Shown: in pieces, positions 1 to 8,753 of the stretch
How the letters are laid out: each line of letters begins with the position of its first letter
Numbering within the stretch: the stretch's first letter is position 1
DNA from: Azonexus sp. R2A61
Lineage (GTDB): Bacteria; Pseudomonadota; Gammaproteobacteria; Burkholderiales; Rhodocyclaceae
Direction: 5' to 3'
DNA: 64,000 nucleotides
Assembly: GCF_021401135.1 (NCBI RefSeq)
Contig: NZ_JACBFO010000005.1
Span: 185,669-249,668 of the forward strand
The notes under the pieces: model-generated
Told to the model about the DNA's origin: nothing
Seen by the model: only the letters and a program-made list of their open reading frames with translations
The model's database searches: none
Position numbers and translations under genes: made by a program

Positions 1-640
1 TCAGCACGCCCGGCGGCAGCAGGTCGGCGATCAGTTCCATCAGGATCAGGATGGAGATCGGGGTGGATTCGGCGGGCTTCAGCACGACGCAGTTGCCGGC
101 GCCGAGGGCCGGGGCCAGCTTCCAGGCGGCCATCAGGATCGGGAAGTTCCAGGGGATGATCTGGCCGACGACGCCCAGAGGCTCATGGATGTGATAAGCC
201 ATGGTGTTTTCGTCGATTTCCGAGATGCCGCCTTCCTGCGAGCGCAGGCAGCCGGCGAAGTAGCGGAAGTGGTCGACGGCGAGCGGGATGTCGGCGTTGA
301 GCGTTTCGCGGATCGGCTTGCCGTTGTCGACGGTCTCGGCGTAGGCCAGCAGTTCGAGGTTGGCTTCGAGGCGGTCGGCGATCTTCAGCAGGATGTTGGA
401 ACGGGTCGTCGCGTCGGTCTTGCCCCACTTCGGGAAGGCGGCGTGGGCGGCGTCCAGCGCCAGCTCGACGTCTTCGGCGGTGGAACGGGCGGCCTTGGTG
501 TAGGGCTTGCCGGAAACCGGGGTGACCACGTCGAAGTACTCACCCTTGACCGGTGCGGTCCACTTGCCGTTGATGAAGTTGTCGTATTTGGCTTTGTAGG
601 CGATCTTTGCGCCGGCGGCGCCGGGAGCTGCGTAAAGCAT
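1..640 (-). CDS. NAD-dependent aldehyde dehydrogenase, C-terminus beyond the window (partial)
   Basis: The reverse strand reads into an aldehyde dehydrogenase starting [20 protein letters not shown]; about 213 residues are present. The segment [19 protein letters not shown] followed by [10 protein letters not shown] is the family's NAD-binding region. The catalytic cysteine lies beyond the left edge. The start is the ATG at 640, preceded by AGGAGAC at 645-651. The enzyme should oxidise the aldehyde made by the nearby PQQ alcohol dehydrogenases to the acid, as ExaC/PedI do. It is the last visible gene of a minus-strand run after the kinase, regulator and cytochrome, but a terminator separates it from the cytochrome, so it probably has its own promoter. 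Confidence 0.9.
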   Translation of the reverse strand, partial: MLYAAPGAAGAKIAYKAKYDNFINGKWTAPVKGEYFDVVTPVSGKPYTKAARSTAEDVELALDAAHAAFPKWGKTDATTRSNILLKIADRLEANLELLAYAETVDNGKPIRETLNADIPLAVDHFRYFAGCLRSQEGGISEIDENTMAYHIHEPLGVVGQIIPWNFPILMAAWKLAPALGAGNCVVLKPAESTPISILILMELIADLLPPGVL

Positions 641-682
641 GTTTTGTCTCCTGTATCTGGTTACGGGTTTCAAGCCCGGCGG

Positions 683-700
683 TTGTCCCGCCGTGTCTCG
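683..700 (+). promoter_or_regulatory. Candidate regulator site: tandem TGTCC-type repeat
   Basis: TTGTCCCGCCGTGTCTCG holds two TGTC(C/T)CG half-sites ten bases apart, one helical turn. A close copy with the same spacing is at 8736-8753, between the lanthanide-type dehydrogenase and the SoxYZ-like operon. Two copies in promoter regions of one pathway suggest a site for one of the two NarL-type regulators. This is inference from two instances. Confidence 0.3.
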
Positions 701-898
701 TCCCGGATAGTCTGCATGCCATGTGCCAGCCCGTGCCTGCTCCGGTCGACTTTGTGCAAGCGACTGTTTTTCAATGGCTTATCGTTTTCTGCTGAAATTC
801 CGTCCGGGTTTGTCGGCTGCTCTGCTGATCAACGGCGGAGCAATTGCTTCATTCCTATACAGCAGGGAGGTGCGAACAATCCGGCGCTAGTGGGCAAG

Positions 899-927
899 AA
901 AAAACCGGCCCGCAGGCCGGTTTTTCG
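899..927 (-). terminator. Rho-independent terminator after the cytochrome c gene
   Basis: A perfect stem AAAACCGGCC / GGCCGGTTTT closes a short loop and is flanked by A and T runs, so it can work in either direction. It lies just after the cytochrome c stop codon on the minus strand. Confidence 0.85.
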
Positions 928-942
928 TTGCTGCGGTCAACC

Positions 943-1320
943 TCAGCGCAGCGCCAGAATCCAGTTCACCAGCAGGCGGGCGTTGCCTTCGGTGATGGCG
1001 ACGGCGTTGGGCGGCATCGACAGGCCGGAGACCTTGCCCTTCCAGTGGCTGCTGTAAGGATTGGAGCCTTCGAGCACGACGCGGGTCAGGAATTCGGAGG
1101 CGCCCGGTTTGCCCTGGTATTGCTTGGCGACGTCGATCCAGGCCGGACCGATCGGTTTCATGCCGTTCGGCCCCGGTTTGTCGGTTTCGATGCCGTGGCA
1201 GGTGGTGCAGCCGCTCTTGGCGGCGAGTTGCTTCATCTCGGCGTCGTTCTTGGCGTCGGCGAATGCGGCGCTGGAGACGAGGCCGGCGGCGAGCGTCAGG
1301 CAGATGGCGATGCGTTTCAT
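943..1320 (-). CDS. Small periplasmic cytochrome c (class I)
   Basis: This 125-residue protein has a signal peptide (MKRIAICLTLAAGLVSSAAFA), one heme site CTTCH and a late methionine in LSMPPN that is the probable second axial heme ligand. Its size and layout match cytochrome c551/c552-type carriers. It lies 34 bp after the response regulator and is probably cotranscribed with it. The likely role is to pass electrons from a PQQ dehydrogenase or the PedF-like cytochrome to a terminal oxidase. The family is clear; the partner is inferred. Confidence 0.88.
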   Translation of the reverse strand: MKRIAICLTLAAGLVSSAAFADAKNDAEMKQLAAKSGCTTCHGIETDKPGPNGMKPIGPAWIDVAKQYQGKPGASEFLTRVVLEGSNPYSSHWKGKVSGLSMPPNAVAITEGNARLLVNWILALR

Positions 1321-1354
1321 GGTGTAAGCCCCCCTGGGCGGTTGGTGGTTGAAA

Positions 1355-2005
1355 TCAGTGCGTGGTGGTGGCCTGGCCGAGTTCGACCATGCCGTGGCGC
1401 ACTGCGAAGTGAAGCAGTTTGAAATCGCTGTCGGCGTCCAGTTTCTGGCGGATCAGCGACAGGTAGTTGAGGATGGTCTTCTGGCTCAGGTGCATGCTGT
1501 CGGCGATGTGGCTGGCCGATTCGCCGCGGGCGAGCATGCGCAATACCTCGAATTCGCGCGGGGTCAGTGCGTTCAGCGCGGTTTCGCCGACGATCGCTTC
1601 GCCGGCCAGGATGTCGGCAATTTCGGGCGAAAAGGCACGTCGACCGCCGGCAATGCGGCGAATGGCGTCGATCACTTCGTCCGGTTCGCAGTATTTGGTC
1701 AGGTAGCCGTGGGCGCCGCTCTTCAGCGCCTGCGTGACGTGGCCGGCGCCGTCGTGCATCGAGAGCACCAGGATGCGCAGCGCCGGGTGGCGGGCCAGCA
1801 TGCCGCGGATCGCTTCGAGGCCGCTGCTGCCCTTCAGGCTCAGGTCGACCACGGCAACCGTCGGCAACGTGCGCAGCACGAGGGCGTTGGCCTCGTCGGC
1901 GCTGGCCGCTTCGCCGACCACCTCGAAATCCGGTTCGGCCGACAGCAGCCGGCGGTAGCCGGTGCGGACGATGGCGTGATCGTCGATCAGCACGATGCGT
2001 ATCAT
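1355..2005 (-). CDS. NarL/FixJ-type response regulator of the PQQ dehydrogenase locus
   Basis: The protein has 216 residues. The receiver domain (about 1-120) has the acidic pair in IDDHAIVR, the phospho-accepting Asp in VVDLSLKG near residue 54 and a Lys in YLTKYCEP. The C-terminal LuxR helix-turn-helix reads LTPREFEVLRMLARGES then QKTILNYLSLIRQKL. The ATG at 2005 overlaps the kinase stop codon (ATGA), indicating coupled translation. With the kinase it forms a pair like ExaE/ExaD, which control ethanol oxidation genes in Pseudomonas. Regulation of the adjacent dehydrogenases is inferred. Confidence 0.92.
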   Translation of the reverse strand: MIRIVLIDDHAIVRTGYRRLLSAEPDFEVVGEAASADEANALVLRTLPTVAVVDLSLKGSSGLEAIRGMLARHPALRILVLSMHDGAGHVTQALKSGAHGYLTKYCEPDEVIDAIRRIAGGRRAFSPEIADILAGEAIVGETALNALTPREFEVLRMLARGESASHIADSMHLSQKTILNYLSLIRQKLDADSDFKLLHFAVRHGMVELGQATTTH

Positions 2006-3279
2006 GGGTTCTCTCCTTGTTGCTCGTTCTCGCGTTGCCGCCAGGGTAGCCGTGCCGACAGGCGCAGGCCGCCGCCGTCCGGTGTCGTCGCCGTCAGCTG
2101 GCCGCCGGCCATTTCAAGCCGTTCGGCCATGCCGAGCAAACCGCCGTGGCGGGTTGGCGTGGCATCCGGCAGGCCTTCTCCGTCATCGACGATTTCTGCC
2201 CTGATTTCACCGTCGACCGCAGCAATGCGGACCGAGCAGCGTGTTGCCCGGCTGTGCCGGACGACGTTGGTCAGGGCTTCCTGGACGACGCGGTAAAGGG
2301 TCAGCGCGGCGTTGTCGTCAACTTCGGGGAAGCTGTCAGGCATCTCGATTGCAAAATCGATGCCGGTTCCGCGGCAGCGCCAGTTTTCGATCAGTTCGCC
2401 GAGCAGTGCCGGCAGTCCTTCGGCGTTCAGACCGTGCGGTCGGAGCGACTTGAGCATGGCGCGCAATTGTTCGCCGATGGTCCGGATGTCGCGGCGCAGA
2501 TCGGCGCAGCATTCGGCCAGTGCGGCGGCCGGCAGGCGCGGCGCGTTGCGCTCCAGGTGGGCGGCGGTGGCGTTCAGTGCGGTCAGCGTCTGGCCCATCT
2601 CGTCGTGGAGTTCGCGGGCCAGTGCGCGGCGTTCGTCTTCCTGCAGCGAGATCAGCTGGCGGGCCAGCGCCTTGCGGGCGGCATTGGCTTCGCGCAGCGA
2701 GGCGGCCAGCGTGTCGATGGCGCCGGCCACGCGGCGGAATTCGCGCAGCGCGAAGTCGGGCAGGGAAGGATCCTCGCGGCCTGCGGCCAGGCGCATCAGT
2801 CCGGCCTCCAGTTCGCGCACCGGGCGCAGCGCCCGGTCGGTGGCCCACCAGGCGGCGAGCAGCGTTGCTCCAGAATAGAGCAGCAGGGTGATCATTAAAC
2901 GAACAGTGTCCCCCAGGCGCTCCTCGATTTCCGAGCGCGGGTTGGCGGCGATGGTCAGCGTGCGGTTGCCGATGCGCAGTTGGCGGGCTTCGCCGGCCGG
3001 CAGCCCGAGCCAGTCGCCGACGTTGTCGTCGCCGCCGGCGGCCGGCGGCCGGTGGTCGAGCGAGATGCTCAGGTGGCGCAGGCCGGCATCGGCCAGGCGG
3101 GCATCGAGGTCGGGGGCGCCGGCGTCGACGGCGAGCAGCAGTTCGACCAGCCGCGACGAGGCGGCGATCTCGGTATCGATGTCGTCACGCAGGGACCACA
3201 GCTGGATGAGCAATGCCATTGCGAGCAGCCCGCCGAGCAGTAGTCCGAGCCAGCCGAGCAGGCGGCGGCGCAGGTCCAT
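2002..3279 (-). CDS. Membrane sensor histidine kinase (HisKA_3 family)
   Basis: I choose the ATG at 3279 (MDLRRRLLGWLGLLL, 425 residues) because GGGGGAG precedes it and a membrane helix follows at once. A second helix near residues 130-150 (LMITLLLYSGATLLAAWW) encloses a periplasmic segment of about 105 residues. A HAMP-like linker follows, then the phosphorylation helix ARELHDEMGQ near residue 224 and an ATPase domain with QEALTNVVRHS and DDGEGLP. The partner regulator overlaps its end. It is divergent from the calcium-type PQQ dehydrogenase across a 206-bp promoter region, so it may sense an alcohol, aldehyde or redox state. The signal is not known. Confidence 0.9.
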   Translation of the reverse strand: MDLRRRLLGWLGLLLGGLLAMALLIQLWSLRDDIDTEIAASSRLVELLLAVDAGAPDLDARLADAGLRHLSISLDHRPPAAGGDDNVGDWLGLPAGEARQLRIGNRTLTIAANPRSEIEERLGDTVRLMITLLLYSGATLLAAWWATDRALRPVRELEAGLMRLAAGREDPSLPDFALREFRRVAGAIDTLAASLREANAARKALARQLISLQEDERRALARELHDEMGQTLTALNATAAHLERNAPRLPAAALAECCADLRRDIRTIGEQLRAMLKSLRPHGLNAEGLPALLGELIENWRCRGTGIDFAIEMPDSFPEVDDNAALTLYRVVQEALTNVVRHSRATRCSVRIAAVDGEIRAEIVDDGEGLPDATPTRHGGLLGMAERLEMAGGQLTATTPDGGGLRLSARLPWRQRENEQQGENP

Positions 3280-3351
3280 GAGTTTCGTCTCCCCCGTGTC
3301 GGGTGTGTTTTCGGGGATGTCTGCATGTTTCGTACCCGCGCGCACGAGGGT

Positions 3352-3366
3352 CGGGAATTTTTCCCG
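3352..3366. promoter_or_regulatory. Inverted repeat in the kinase/dehydrogenase divergent promoter
   Basis: CGGGAA-TTT-TTCCCG is a perfect inverted repeat between the divergent kinase and PQQ dehydrogenase genes. It could be an operator. I see no second copy elsewhere, so its function is open. Confidence 0.3.
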
Positions 3367-3485
3367 GAATGGTGGTGACGCTGTCCCGAGACGCGGCCAT
3401 CCCCGGCTCCCTACACTGGCCCGGCCCGTGAAGCCCTGGAGGGACGCGGCGGGCGCTCGAACGACATCAACCCTGGAGACAAAGA

Positions 3486-5363
3486 ATGACAAGGATTCCA
3501 TTCACCCCCCGCCGGACCCTGATCGCCGCGATCGTCGCGGCCAGCGTTTGCGCGCCGGCCATGGCCAGCAAGTCCGTGACGTGGGAAGACATCCTGAATG
3601 ACGACAAGACGACGCAGGACGTCCTGTCCTATGGTCTCGGCCTGAAAGCGCAACGCTTCAGCCCGCTGACCAAGCTCGACACCAAGAACGTCGATCACCT
3701 GGTGCCGGCCTGGAGCTTCTCCTTCGGCGGCGAAAAGCAGCGCGGCATGGAAGCCCAGGCGCTGGTTCACGACGGCGTGATCTACGTCACCGCCTCGTAT
3801 TCGCGTATCTACGCGATCGATGCCCGCACCGGCAAGCGCCTGTGGGAATACGAAGCCCGTCTGCCGGACGATATCCGTCCGTGCTGCGACGTGGTCAACC
3901 GCGGTGCCGCCATCTACGGCGACAAGATCTACTTCGGCACGCTGGATGCTGCCATCGTCGCGCTCAACAAGGACACCGGCAAGGTGGTCTGGCGCAAGAA
4001 GTTCGCCGATCACAAGGTCGGCTACACGATGACCGGCGCGCCGTTCGTCGTCAAGGATCAGAAGAGCGGCAAGGTGCTGCTGGTGCACGGTTCGTCGGGT
4101 GACGAATTCGGCGTCGTCGGCTGGCTGTTCGCCCGCGATCCGGATACCGGCGAAGAAGTCTGGGCGCGTCCGATGGTCGAAGGCCACATGGGCCGCCTGA
4201 ATGGCAAGGAATCGACCACGACCGGCGACAAGAACGCACCGTCCTGGCCGCGCGACAAGGATGGCAAGCTGGTCGAAGCCTGGCATCAGGGCGGCGGCGC
4301 GCCGTGGCAGACGGCCAGCTTCGATGCCGAAAAGAACATGGTGGTCATCGGTTCCGGCAACCCGGCCCCGTGGAACACCTGGCACCGCACCAAGGAAGGC
4401 GACGATCCGCGCAACTGGGACAGCCTGTTCACCTCGGGCCAGGCTTATGTCGACGCCAGCACCGGCGAGCTGAAGGGCTTCTTCCAGCACACCCCGAACG
4501 ATGCCTGGGACTTCTCCGGCAACAACTCGGTCGTGCTCTTCGAGTACAAGGATCCGAAGACCGGCAAGCAGGTCAAGGCCTCGGCCCACGCCGACCGCAA
4601 CGGCTTCTTCTTCGTCACCGACCGCGAGAAGCTGACCAATGGCGCCGGCTACCCGAACAAGCCGACCTCGCTGATCGGCGCCTGGCCGTTCGTTGACGGC
4701 ATCACCTGGGCTTCGGGTTTCGATCTGAAGACCGGCAAGCCGATCGAAAAGAACAACCGTCCGCCCAACATCAAGGAAGGCGCCGAGAAGGGCGAGTCGA
4801 TCTACGTGTCGCCGCCGTTCCTGGGCGGTACCAACTGGATGCCGATGAGCTACAGCCCGAAGACCGAGCTGTTCTACATCCCGGCGAACCACTGGGCGAT
4901 GGACTACTGGACCGAAAAGCTCACGTACAAGGCCGGTTCCGCTTACCTGGGCCAGGGCTTCCGCATCAAGCGCCTGTTTGACGATCACGTCGGCATCCTG
5001 CGCGCGATCGATCCGAAGACCGGCAAGATCGCCTGGGAACACAAGGAGAAGTTCCCGCTGTGGGCCGGTACGCTGACCACCGCCGGCGGCCTGTTGTTCA
5101 CGGGTACCTCCGACGGCTACGTCAAGGCCTTCGATGCTGCCAACGGCAAGGAACTGTGGAAGTTCCAGACCGGTTCCGGCGTGGTTTCCGTGCCCATCAC
5201 CTGGGAAATGGACGGCGAGCAGTACGTCGGCATCCAGTCCGGTTACGGCGGTGCCGTGCCGCTGTGGGGTGGCGACATGGCCGACCTGACCAAGCAGGTC
5301 ACGCAGGGTGGCTCGATGTGGGTGTTCAAGCTGCCGAAGTCCTTCAAGCAGGCGAAGAACTGA
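3486..5363 (+). CDS. PQQ-dependent alcohol dehydrogenase, calcium-type active site
   Basis: This 625-residue periplasmic quinoprotein starts with a signal peptide ending PAMAS and has a ribosome site (GGAGAC) just upstream of the ATG. It shows the eight-bladed propeller pattern of repeated DxxTGK and W motifs and the vicinal disulfide C133-C134 (CCDVVNRG) that contacts PQQ. The catalytic aspartate is in WDFSG (D342). In this family the residue two places later separates metal types: Asp in lanthanide enzymes, Ser/Ala/Thr in calcium enzymes. Here it is Ser344, as in PedE/ExaA. It should oxidise short alcohols and pass electrons to a cytochrome c. A pentapeptide protein and a PedF-like cytochrome follow on the same strand. 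Confidence 0.93.
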   Translation: MTRIPFTPRRTLIAAIVAASVCAPAMASKSVTWEDILNDDKTTQDVLSYGLGLKAQRFSPLTKLDTKNVDHLVPAWSFSFGGEKQRGMEAQALVHDGVIYVTASYSRIYAIDARTGKRLWEYEARLPDDIRPCCDVVNRGAAIYGDKIYFGTLDAAIVALNKDTGKVVWRKKFADHKVGYTMTGAPFVVKDQKSGKVLLVHGSSGDEFGVVGWLFARDPDTGEEVWARPMVEGHMGRLNGKESTTTGDKNAPSWPRDKDGKLVEAWHQGGGAPWQTASFDAEKNMVVIGSGNPAPWNTWHRTKEGDDPRNWDSLFTSGQAYVDASTGELKGFFQHTPNDAWDFSGNNSVVLFEYKDPKTGKQVKASAHADRNGFFFVTDREKLTNGAGYPNKPTSLIGAWPFVDGITWASGFDLKTGKPIEKNNRPPNIKEGAEKGESIYVSPPFLGGTNWMPMSYSPKTELFYIPANHWAMDYWTEKLTYKAGSAYLGQGFRIKRLFDDHVGILRAIDPKTGKIAWEHKEKFPLWAGTLTTAGGLLFTGTSDGYVKAFDAANGKELWKFQTGSGVVSVPITWEMDGEQYVGIQSGYGGAVPLWGGDMADLTKQVTQGGSMWVFKLPKSFKQAKN

Positions 5364-5490
5364 GCGCGAACGACCGCCTTCCCGCCGGCGACCGGATCTT
5401 TCCCCCGGTCGTCGGCGTCCTTGTGAGTCGCGACCGGCCGGGCATGGCGTCCGGTCGCGATGGAAGGCCGGGTAAAACTGGAGCAAACGG

Positions 5491-6087
5491 ATGTTGAAAC
5501 TCCCGATTTTTGCCGCGTTGATCGCGTCGACCGTGATGACGGGCGCGCTGGCCGACGAGGCGAACGATTTTCCCGATGATCCGCCGGTGATCAACGGCTG
5601 CGGCATCTGGGCGCATGCGCGCTGCCCCGGTGTCGATCTGCGGCATGCCAAGCTGGCCGGCAAGAACCTGGCCGGCGCCGATCTGCGTGGCGCCAATCTG
5701 GCACGGGCCGACCTGCGCAACGCCAATCTGGCCGGTGCCAATCTCGACGGTGCCGATCTGAGCGGTGCCCGACTCAATCTGGCCCTGCTGTCCACCGCGA
5801 CGTTGCGCAACGCCAAGCTGGTCGGTGCCGATCTCGAATTTGCCCGGCTCTATCGCGCCGATCTGACCGGCGCCGATCTGACTGCGGCCAACCTGGAAGC
5901 GGCCAAGGCCAATTTCGCCTGGTTCGAACGGACCCGGCTGGTCAATGCCAATCTGCAGGAAACCAAATTCTTCACGGTCGATCTGCGCGGCGCCGATCTG
6001 ACCGGAACCTACCGGCGTTACACGGTGTTCGAGGATTGCGATTACACCGATTGCATCAATTGCCCGAGCGAGGGGGCCTTGAAATGA
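5491..6087 (+). CDS. Exported pentapeptide-repeat protein of the PQQ locus
   Basis: This 198-residue protein has a signal peptide (MLKLPIFAALIASTVMTGALA) and then a run of A(D/N)LxxA pentapeptides from about residue 45 to 165, which should fold as a right-handed quadrilateral beta helix. Cysteines lie before (NGCGIWAHARC) and after (EDCDYTDCINC) the helix and may form capping disulfides in the periplasm. A pentapeptide-repeat gene also sits beside pedE/pedF in Pseudomonas putida, so the linkage is conserved, but I know of no firm role. The next gene overlaps its stop codon. Confidence 0.88.
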   Translation: MLKLPIFAALIASTVMTGALADEANDFPDDPPVINGCGIWAHARCPGVDLRHAKLAGKNLAGADLRGANLARADLRNANLAGANLDGADLSGARLNLALLSTATLRNAKLVGADLEFARLYRADLTGADLTAANLEAAKANFAWFERTRLVNANLQETKFFTVDLRGADLTGTYRRYTVFEDCDYTDCINCPSEGALK

Positions 6088-6575
6088 GGAAGACCCTGTT
6101 TTTCGCGTTGTGTGCCGGCCTGTTGCTGGCGTCGGGCGCGCAGGCGGTCGAAACGGCCAACAAGCCGGTGGTCGATGACTCGGCCCTGCCGCGGCTCGGC
6201 AAGGTCTGGCGTGAAACCAATCCCTACCGGGGCGAGGCGGCGGCGTTCGACATCGGCCGTTCGGCCTACAACCAGACCTGTGCCCGCTGCCACGGTGCCG
6301 ATGCGGCAACCAACGCAGCCCCGGCGCCCGATCTGCGCAATCTCGACCGTGGCTGCCGACGCATCCAGAATCCGCTGACCAAGGAGCACTGCATGGCCGA
6401 CAACGATGCCTATTTCGCCAAGACCGTGCAGAACGGCAAGGTGATCGTCGGCATCACCCACATGCCGCCCTGGCGCGATGCCTTGTCGCAGGAGCAGGCC
6501 TGGGCCATCCAGGTGTTCATCGAAGGTCAGGCCAAGGCTGCGGCGGCCAAGGCCAGGGCAGGTGCCGGCAAGTGA
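6084..6575 (+). CDS. pedF: Cytochrome c-550, PedF/ExaB-like
   Basis: The ATG at 6084 overlaps the stop of the pentapeptide gene (ATGA), giving 163 residues. There is a signal peptide ending GAQA, one heme motif CARCH and a distal Met in GITHMPPW. Extra cysteines in RGCRRI and KEHCMAD may form a disulfide. The layout matches the cytochrome c-550 that accepts electrons from ethanol dehydrogenases. The C-terminus is Ala/Lys-rich (AKAAAAKARAGAGK). It should link one or both PQQ dehydrogenases to the respiratory chain. Confidence 0.87.
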   Translation: MRKTLFFALCAGLLLASGAQAVETANKPVVDDSALPRLGKVWRETNPYRGEAAAFDIGRSAYNQTCARCHGADAATNAAPAPDLRNLDRGCRRIQNPLTKEHCMADNDAYFAKTVQNGKVIVGITHMPPWRDALSQEQAWAIQVFIEGQAKAAAAKARAGAGK

Positions 6576-6604
6576 TCTGCTGCGGTCGACGCCTCCCGTT
6601 GACG

Positions 6605-6642
6605 AAAAAATGGCGCGCCGGCCGGGGAGGCGGGCGCGCCAT
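6605..6642 (-). terminator. Terminator between convergent cytochrome and PQQ dehydrogenase genes
   Basis: Stem ATGGCGCGCC (6610-6619) pairs with GGCGCGCCAT (6633-6642). On the minus strand it is followed by a run of T, so it ends the lanthanide-type dehydrogenase transcript. A further hairpin (GGCGGACGCC / GGCGTCCGCC) at about 6652-6674 lies closer to that gene. Confidence 0.8.
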
Positions 6643-6679
6643 GGACCAGGGCGGACGCCCGAGGCGTCCGCCGCAAGTC

Positions 6680-8467
6680 TTACTTCTTGGCGTTGTGCAG
6701 CTTGAAGACCCAGACGGAACCGCCCTGTTCGAGGTAGTTCACGCGCTTGGCGACGTCGCCGCCCCAGAGCGGCACGGCGCCGCCCCAGCCGGTGGTCACG
6801 GCAACCATCTGCTCGCCGTCCTGTTCCCAGGTGACCGGCGGTGCGACGATGCCGGTACCGACCTGGAAGGACCACAGTTCTTCGCCGGTCTTGGCGTCGA
6901 GGGCGCGCAGCAGGCCTTCCGGCGTGCCGTGGAAGACCAGGCCGCCGCCGGTGGTCAGGACGCCACCCCAGAGCGGCGCGTAGTTCTTGCTTTCCCAGAC
7001 GATCTTGCCGGTCTTCGGATCCATGGCACGCAAGGCGCCGATGTAATCGTCATGCAGCGGCTTGATGGTGAAGCCGGCGCCCAGGTAGGCAGCGCCCTTC
7101 TTGTAGGCGATCGGTTCGTTCCAGATGTCCATGCCCCACTCGTTGGCCGGAATGTAGAACAGGCCGGTCTGCGGCGAGTAGGCCATCTGCTGCTGGTTCT
7201 TGCCGCCGAGGAAGGACGGGGCGGAGAAGACCGAGGAACCCTTCTTGCCGTCGGCACTGTCGAGCGGATTGCCCGGACGGCCATCCGGCGTGAAGTTCGG
7301 CCGGCCGGTGGTCAGGTCGAAGCCGGTTGCCCAGGTGATCTTGTTCACGAACGGGTAGGCGCCGAGCAGCTTGCCGTTGGTCCGGTCGTTGACGAAGAAG
7401 AAACCGTTGCGGTCGGCCTTGGCGCCGGCCTTGATGACCTTGCCGGTCTTCGGATCCTTGAGGTCGAACGAGATGAACTCGTTGACGCCGTCGAAGTCCC
7501 AGCCGTCGTGCGGCGTGCCCTGGAAGTGCCAGGCGATCTTGCCGGTGTCGGCGTCGATGGCCACGGTCGAGGACGAGAACAGGTTGTCGCCCGGGCGCAG
7601 GTGGCTGTTCCACGGGGACGGGTTGCCGGTGCCGGCGAAGATCAGGTTGGTTTCCGGATCGTAGGTGGCGCCGTTCCAGGTGGCTGCGCCGCCGGTCTGC
7701 CAGAGGTCGCCGCTCCAGGTGGCGTTGGTCGTGCCGGAGATGCCGTTTTCGATCGCCTTGCCGTCCTTGTCGAAGGTGTAACCCATGTGGCCTTCGACGG
7801 TCGGCCGCGTCCACAGCAGCTTGCCGGTGCGCGGGTCGCGGGCGTCGATGCGGCCGATGACGCCGAATTCACCGCCGGAAACGCCGGTGATCAGCTTGCC
7901 CTTGGCGATGATCGGGGCGGCGGTGGCGGAGTAGCCGGCCTTGTAGTCTTCGAGCTTTTCCTTCCAGACGACCTTGCCGGTGTCCTGGTTGAGGGCGACC
8001 AGCTGGGCGTCGAGGGTGGCGAAGATGACCAGGTCGTCATACAGCGCGGCACCGCGGTTGATCACGTCGCAGCAGGGCATGATGCCGTCGGGCAGCCGGT
8101 GTTCGTACTTCCAGAGCTTCTTGCCGGTCTTGGCGTCCATGGCGAAGATGCGGCTGTAGGAAGCGGTGACGAACATCTTGCCGTTGTGGATGACCGGTTG
8201 CGATTCTTGGCCGCGCTGCTTCTCGCCGCCGAAGGACATCGACCAGGCCGGCACCAGGTTCTTGACCGACTTGGTGTTGATCTGGGTCATCGGGCTGAAG
8301 CGCTGGCCCTGGGTGCCCATGCCGAAGCTGACGACATCCTGGTTGGTTTTGGCGTCGTTGAGGATGTCGGCATCGGTCACCTTCGCCGACACCGGTCCGG
8401 CCAGCGTGAGCGCGGCGGACAGGGCGAGGGCGAGCTTGCGCTGCCCGGGGAGTTTTTGAATTTGCAT
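6680..8467 (-). CDS. PQQ-dependent alcohol dehydrogenase, lanthanide-type active site (PedH-like)
   Basis: The ATG at 8467 follows AAGGAGAC and starts a 595-residue protein with a signal peptide ([17 protein letters not shown]). It shares the propeller pattern and vicinal cysteines (PCCDVINRG) with the dehydrogenase at 3486. The decisive difference is [10 protein letters not shown]: catalytic D324 is followed at +2 by D326, the extra aspartate that binds a lanthanide in PedH/XoxF-type enzymes. It is the only gene between the terminator at 6605-6642 and its promoter, and is divergent from the SoxYZ-like operon. I infer use of La/Ce/Pr/Nd rather than calcium. Confidence 0.92.
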   Translation of the reverse strand: MQIQKLPGQRKLALALSAALTLAGPVSAKVTDADILNDAKTNQDVVSFGMGTQGQRFSPMTQINTKSVKNLVPAWSMSFGGEKQRGQESQPVIHNGKMFVTASYSRIFAMDAKTGKKLWKYEHRLPDGIMPCCDVINRGAALYDDLVIFATLDAQLVALNQDTGKVVWKEKLEDYKAGYSATAAPIIAKGKLITGVSGGEFGVIGRIDARDPRTGKLLWTRPTVEGHMGYTFDKDGKAIENGISGTTNATWSGDLWQTGGAATWNGATYDPETNLIFAGTGNPSPWNSHLRPGDNLFSSSTVAIDADTGKIAWHFQGTPHDGWDFDGVNEFISFDLKDPKTGKVIKAGAKADRNGFFFVNDRTNGKLLGAYPFVNKITWATGFDLTTGRPNFTPDGRPGNPLDSADGKKGSSVFSAPSFLGGKNQQQMAYSPQTGLFYIPANEWGMDIWNEPIAYKKGAAYLGAGFTIKPLHDDYIGALRAMDPKTGKIVWESKNYAPLWGGVLTTGGGLVFHGTPEGLLRALDAKTGEELWSFQVGTGIVAPPVTWEQDGEQMVAVTTGWGGAVPLWGGDVAKRVNYLEQGGSVWVFKLHNAKK

Positions 8468-8709
8468 GGAATGTCTCCTTGGTTGTCCATGATCTCCGGC
8501 CAGCCGAGCGGAGCGCGGCTGACCGGTAAGACTTGTCGGCAGGACCCCTTCCTTTCCCTGAACGGACCGCCGACCGTGGCCCCGGTGTGCAAAGCGCGTG
8601 CCATTGACCGGCAAAAGGCCCGACGGGCGCGTGGCGACGCGAATTCCGGGGACGTCCGTCCATTGCGCCGGGGGGCGACGGTGTTGCGACGCGGTTGCTG
8701 AATTTGGGG

Positions 8710-8728
8710 GCAACTGTTCAATAGTTGC
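8710..8728. promoter_or_regulatory. Inverted repeat, candidate operator
   Basis: GCAACT-GTTCAAT-AGTTGC is a perfect inverted repeat with a 7-bp centre, 117 bp before the SoxYZ-like start and 8 bp from the tandem TGTCC repeat. The size suits a dimeric NarL-type regulator or a one-component repressor. Which gene it controls is not resolved. Confidence 0.35.
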
Positions 8729-8735
8729 GCAGCGC

Positions 8736-8753
8736 TTGTCCGGGCGTGTCCCG
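8736..8753 (+). promoter_or_regulatory. Second copy of the tandem TGTCC-type repeat
   Basis: TTGTCCGGGCGTGTCCCG matches the element at 683-700 in 15 of 18 positions with the same ten-base spacing. See that entry for interpretation. Confidence 0.3.

Larger units (their letters stand above)
641..942. other. Intergenic region upstream of the aldehyde dehydrogenase
   Basis: This stretch of about 300 bp contains the dehydrogenase ribosome site (645-651), a tandem TTGTCC/TGTCTCG repeat at 683-700 that recurs near 8736-8753, and the hairpin terminator at 899-927. I see no convincing gene in it. Confidence 0.6.

Noticed and set aside
3280..3501. Kinase start at 3501 (499 aa)
   Set aside because: The first 74 residues are not kinase-like and cross the divergent promoter; ATG 3279 has a good ribosome site and begins at the membrane anchor.
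3411..5816. 801-aa open frame on the minus strand opposite the calcium-type PQQ dehydrogenase
   Set aside because: It mirrors the dehydrogenase in the antisense frame common in GC-rich DNA, has no recognisable domain and no ribosome site. Similar long mirrors opposite the receptors (16300-18990, 31329-34109, 33973-36381), the kinase and cobN were rejected for the same reason.
6036..6083. Longer start for the PedF-like cytochrome at 6036
   Set aside because: The extension would precede the signal peptide with unrelated residues and deep overlap; ATG 6084 gives a clean leader and an ATGA junction.
6572..8701. 709-aa plus-strand frame opposite the lanthanide-type dehydrogenase
   Set aside because: It is the antisense mirror of a clear quinoprotein with conserved motifs, and its composition (Gly/Val/Asp-rich, no motif) is typical of such shadows.
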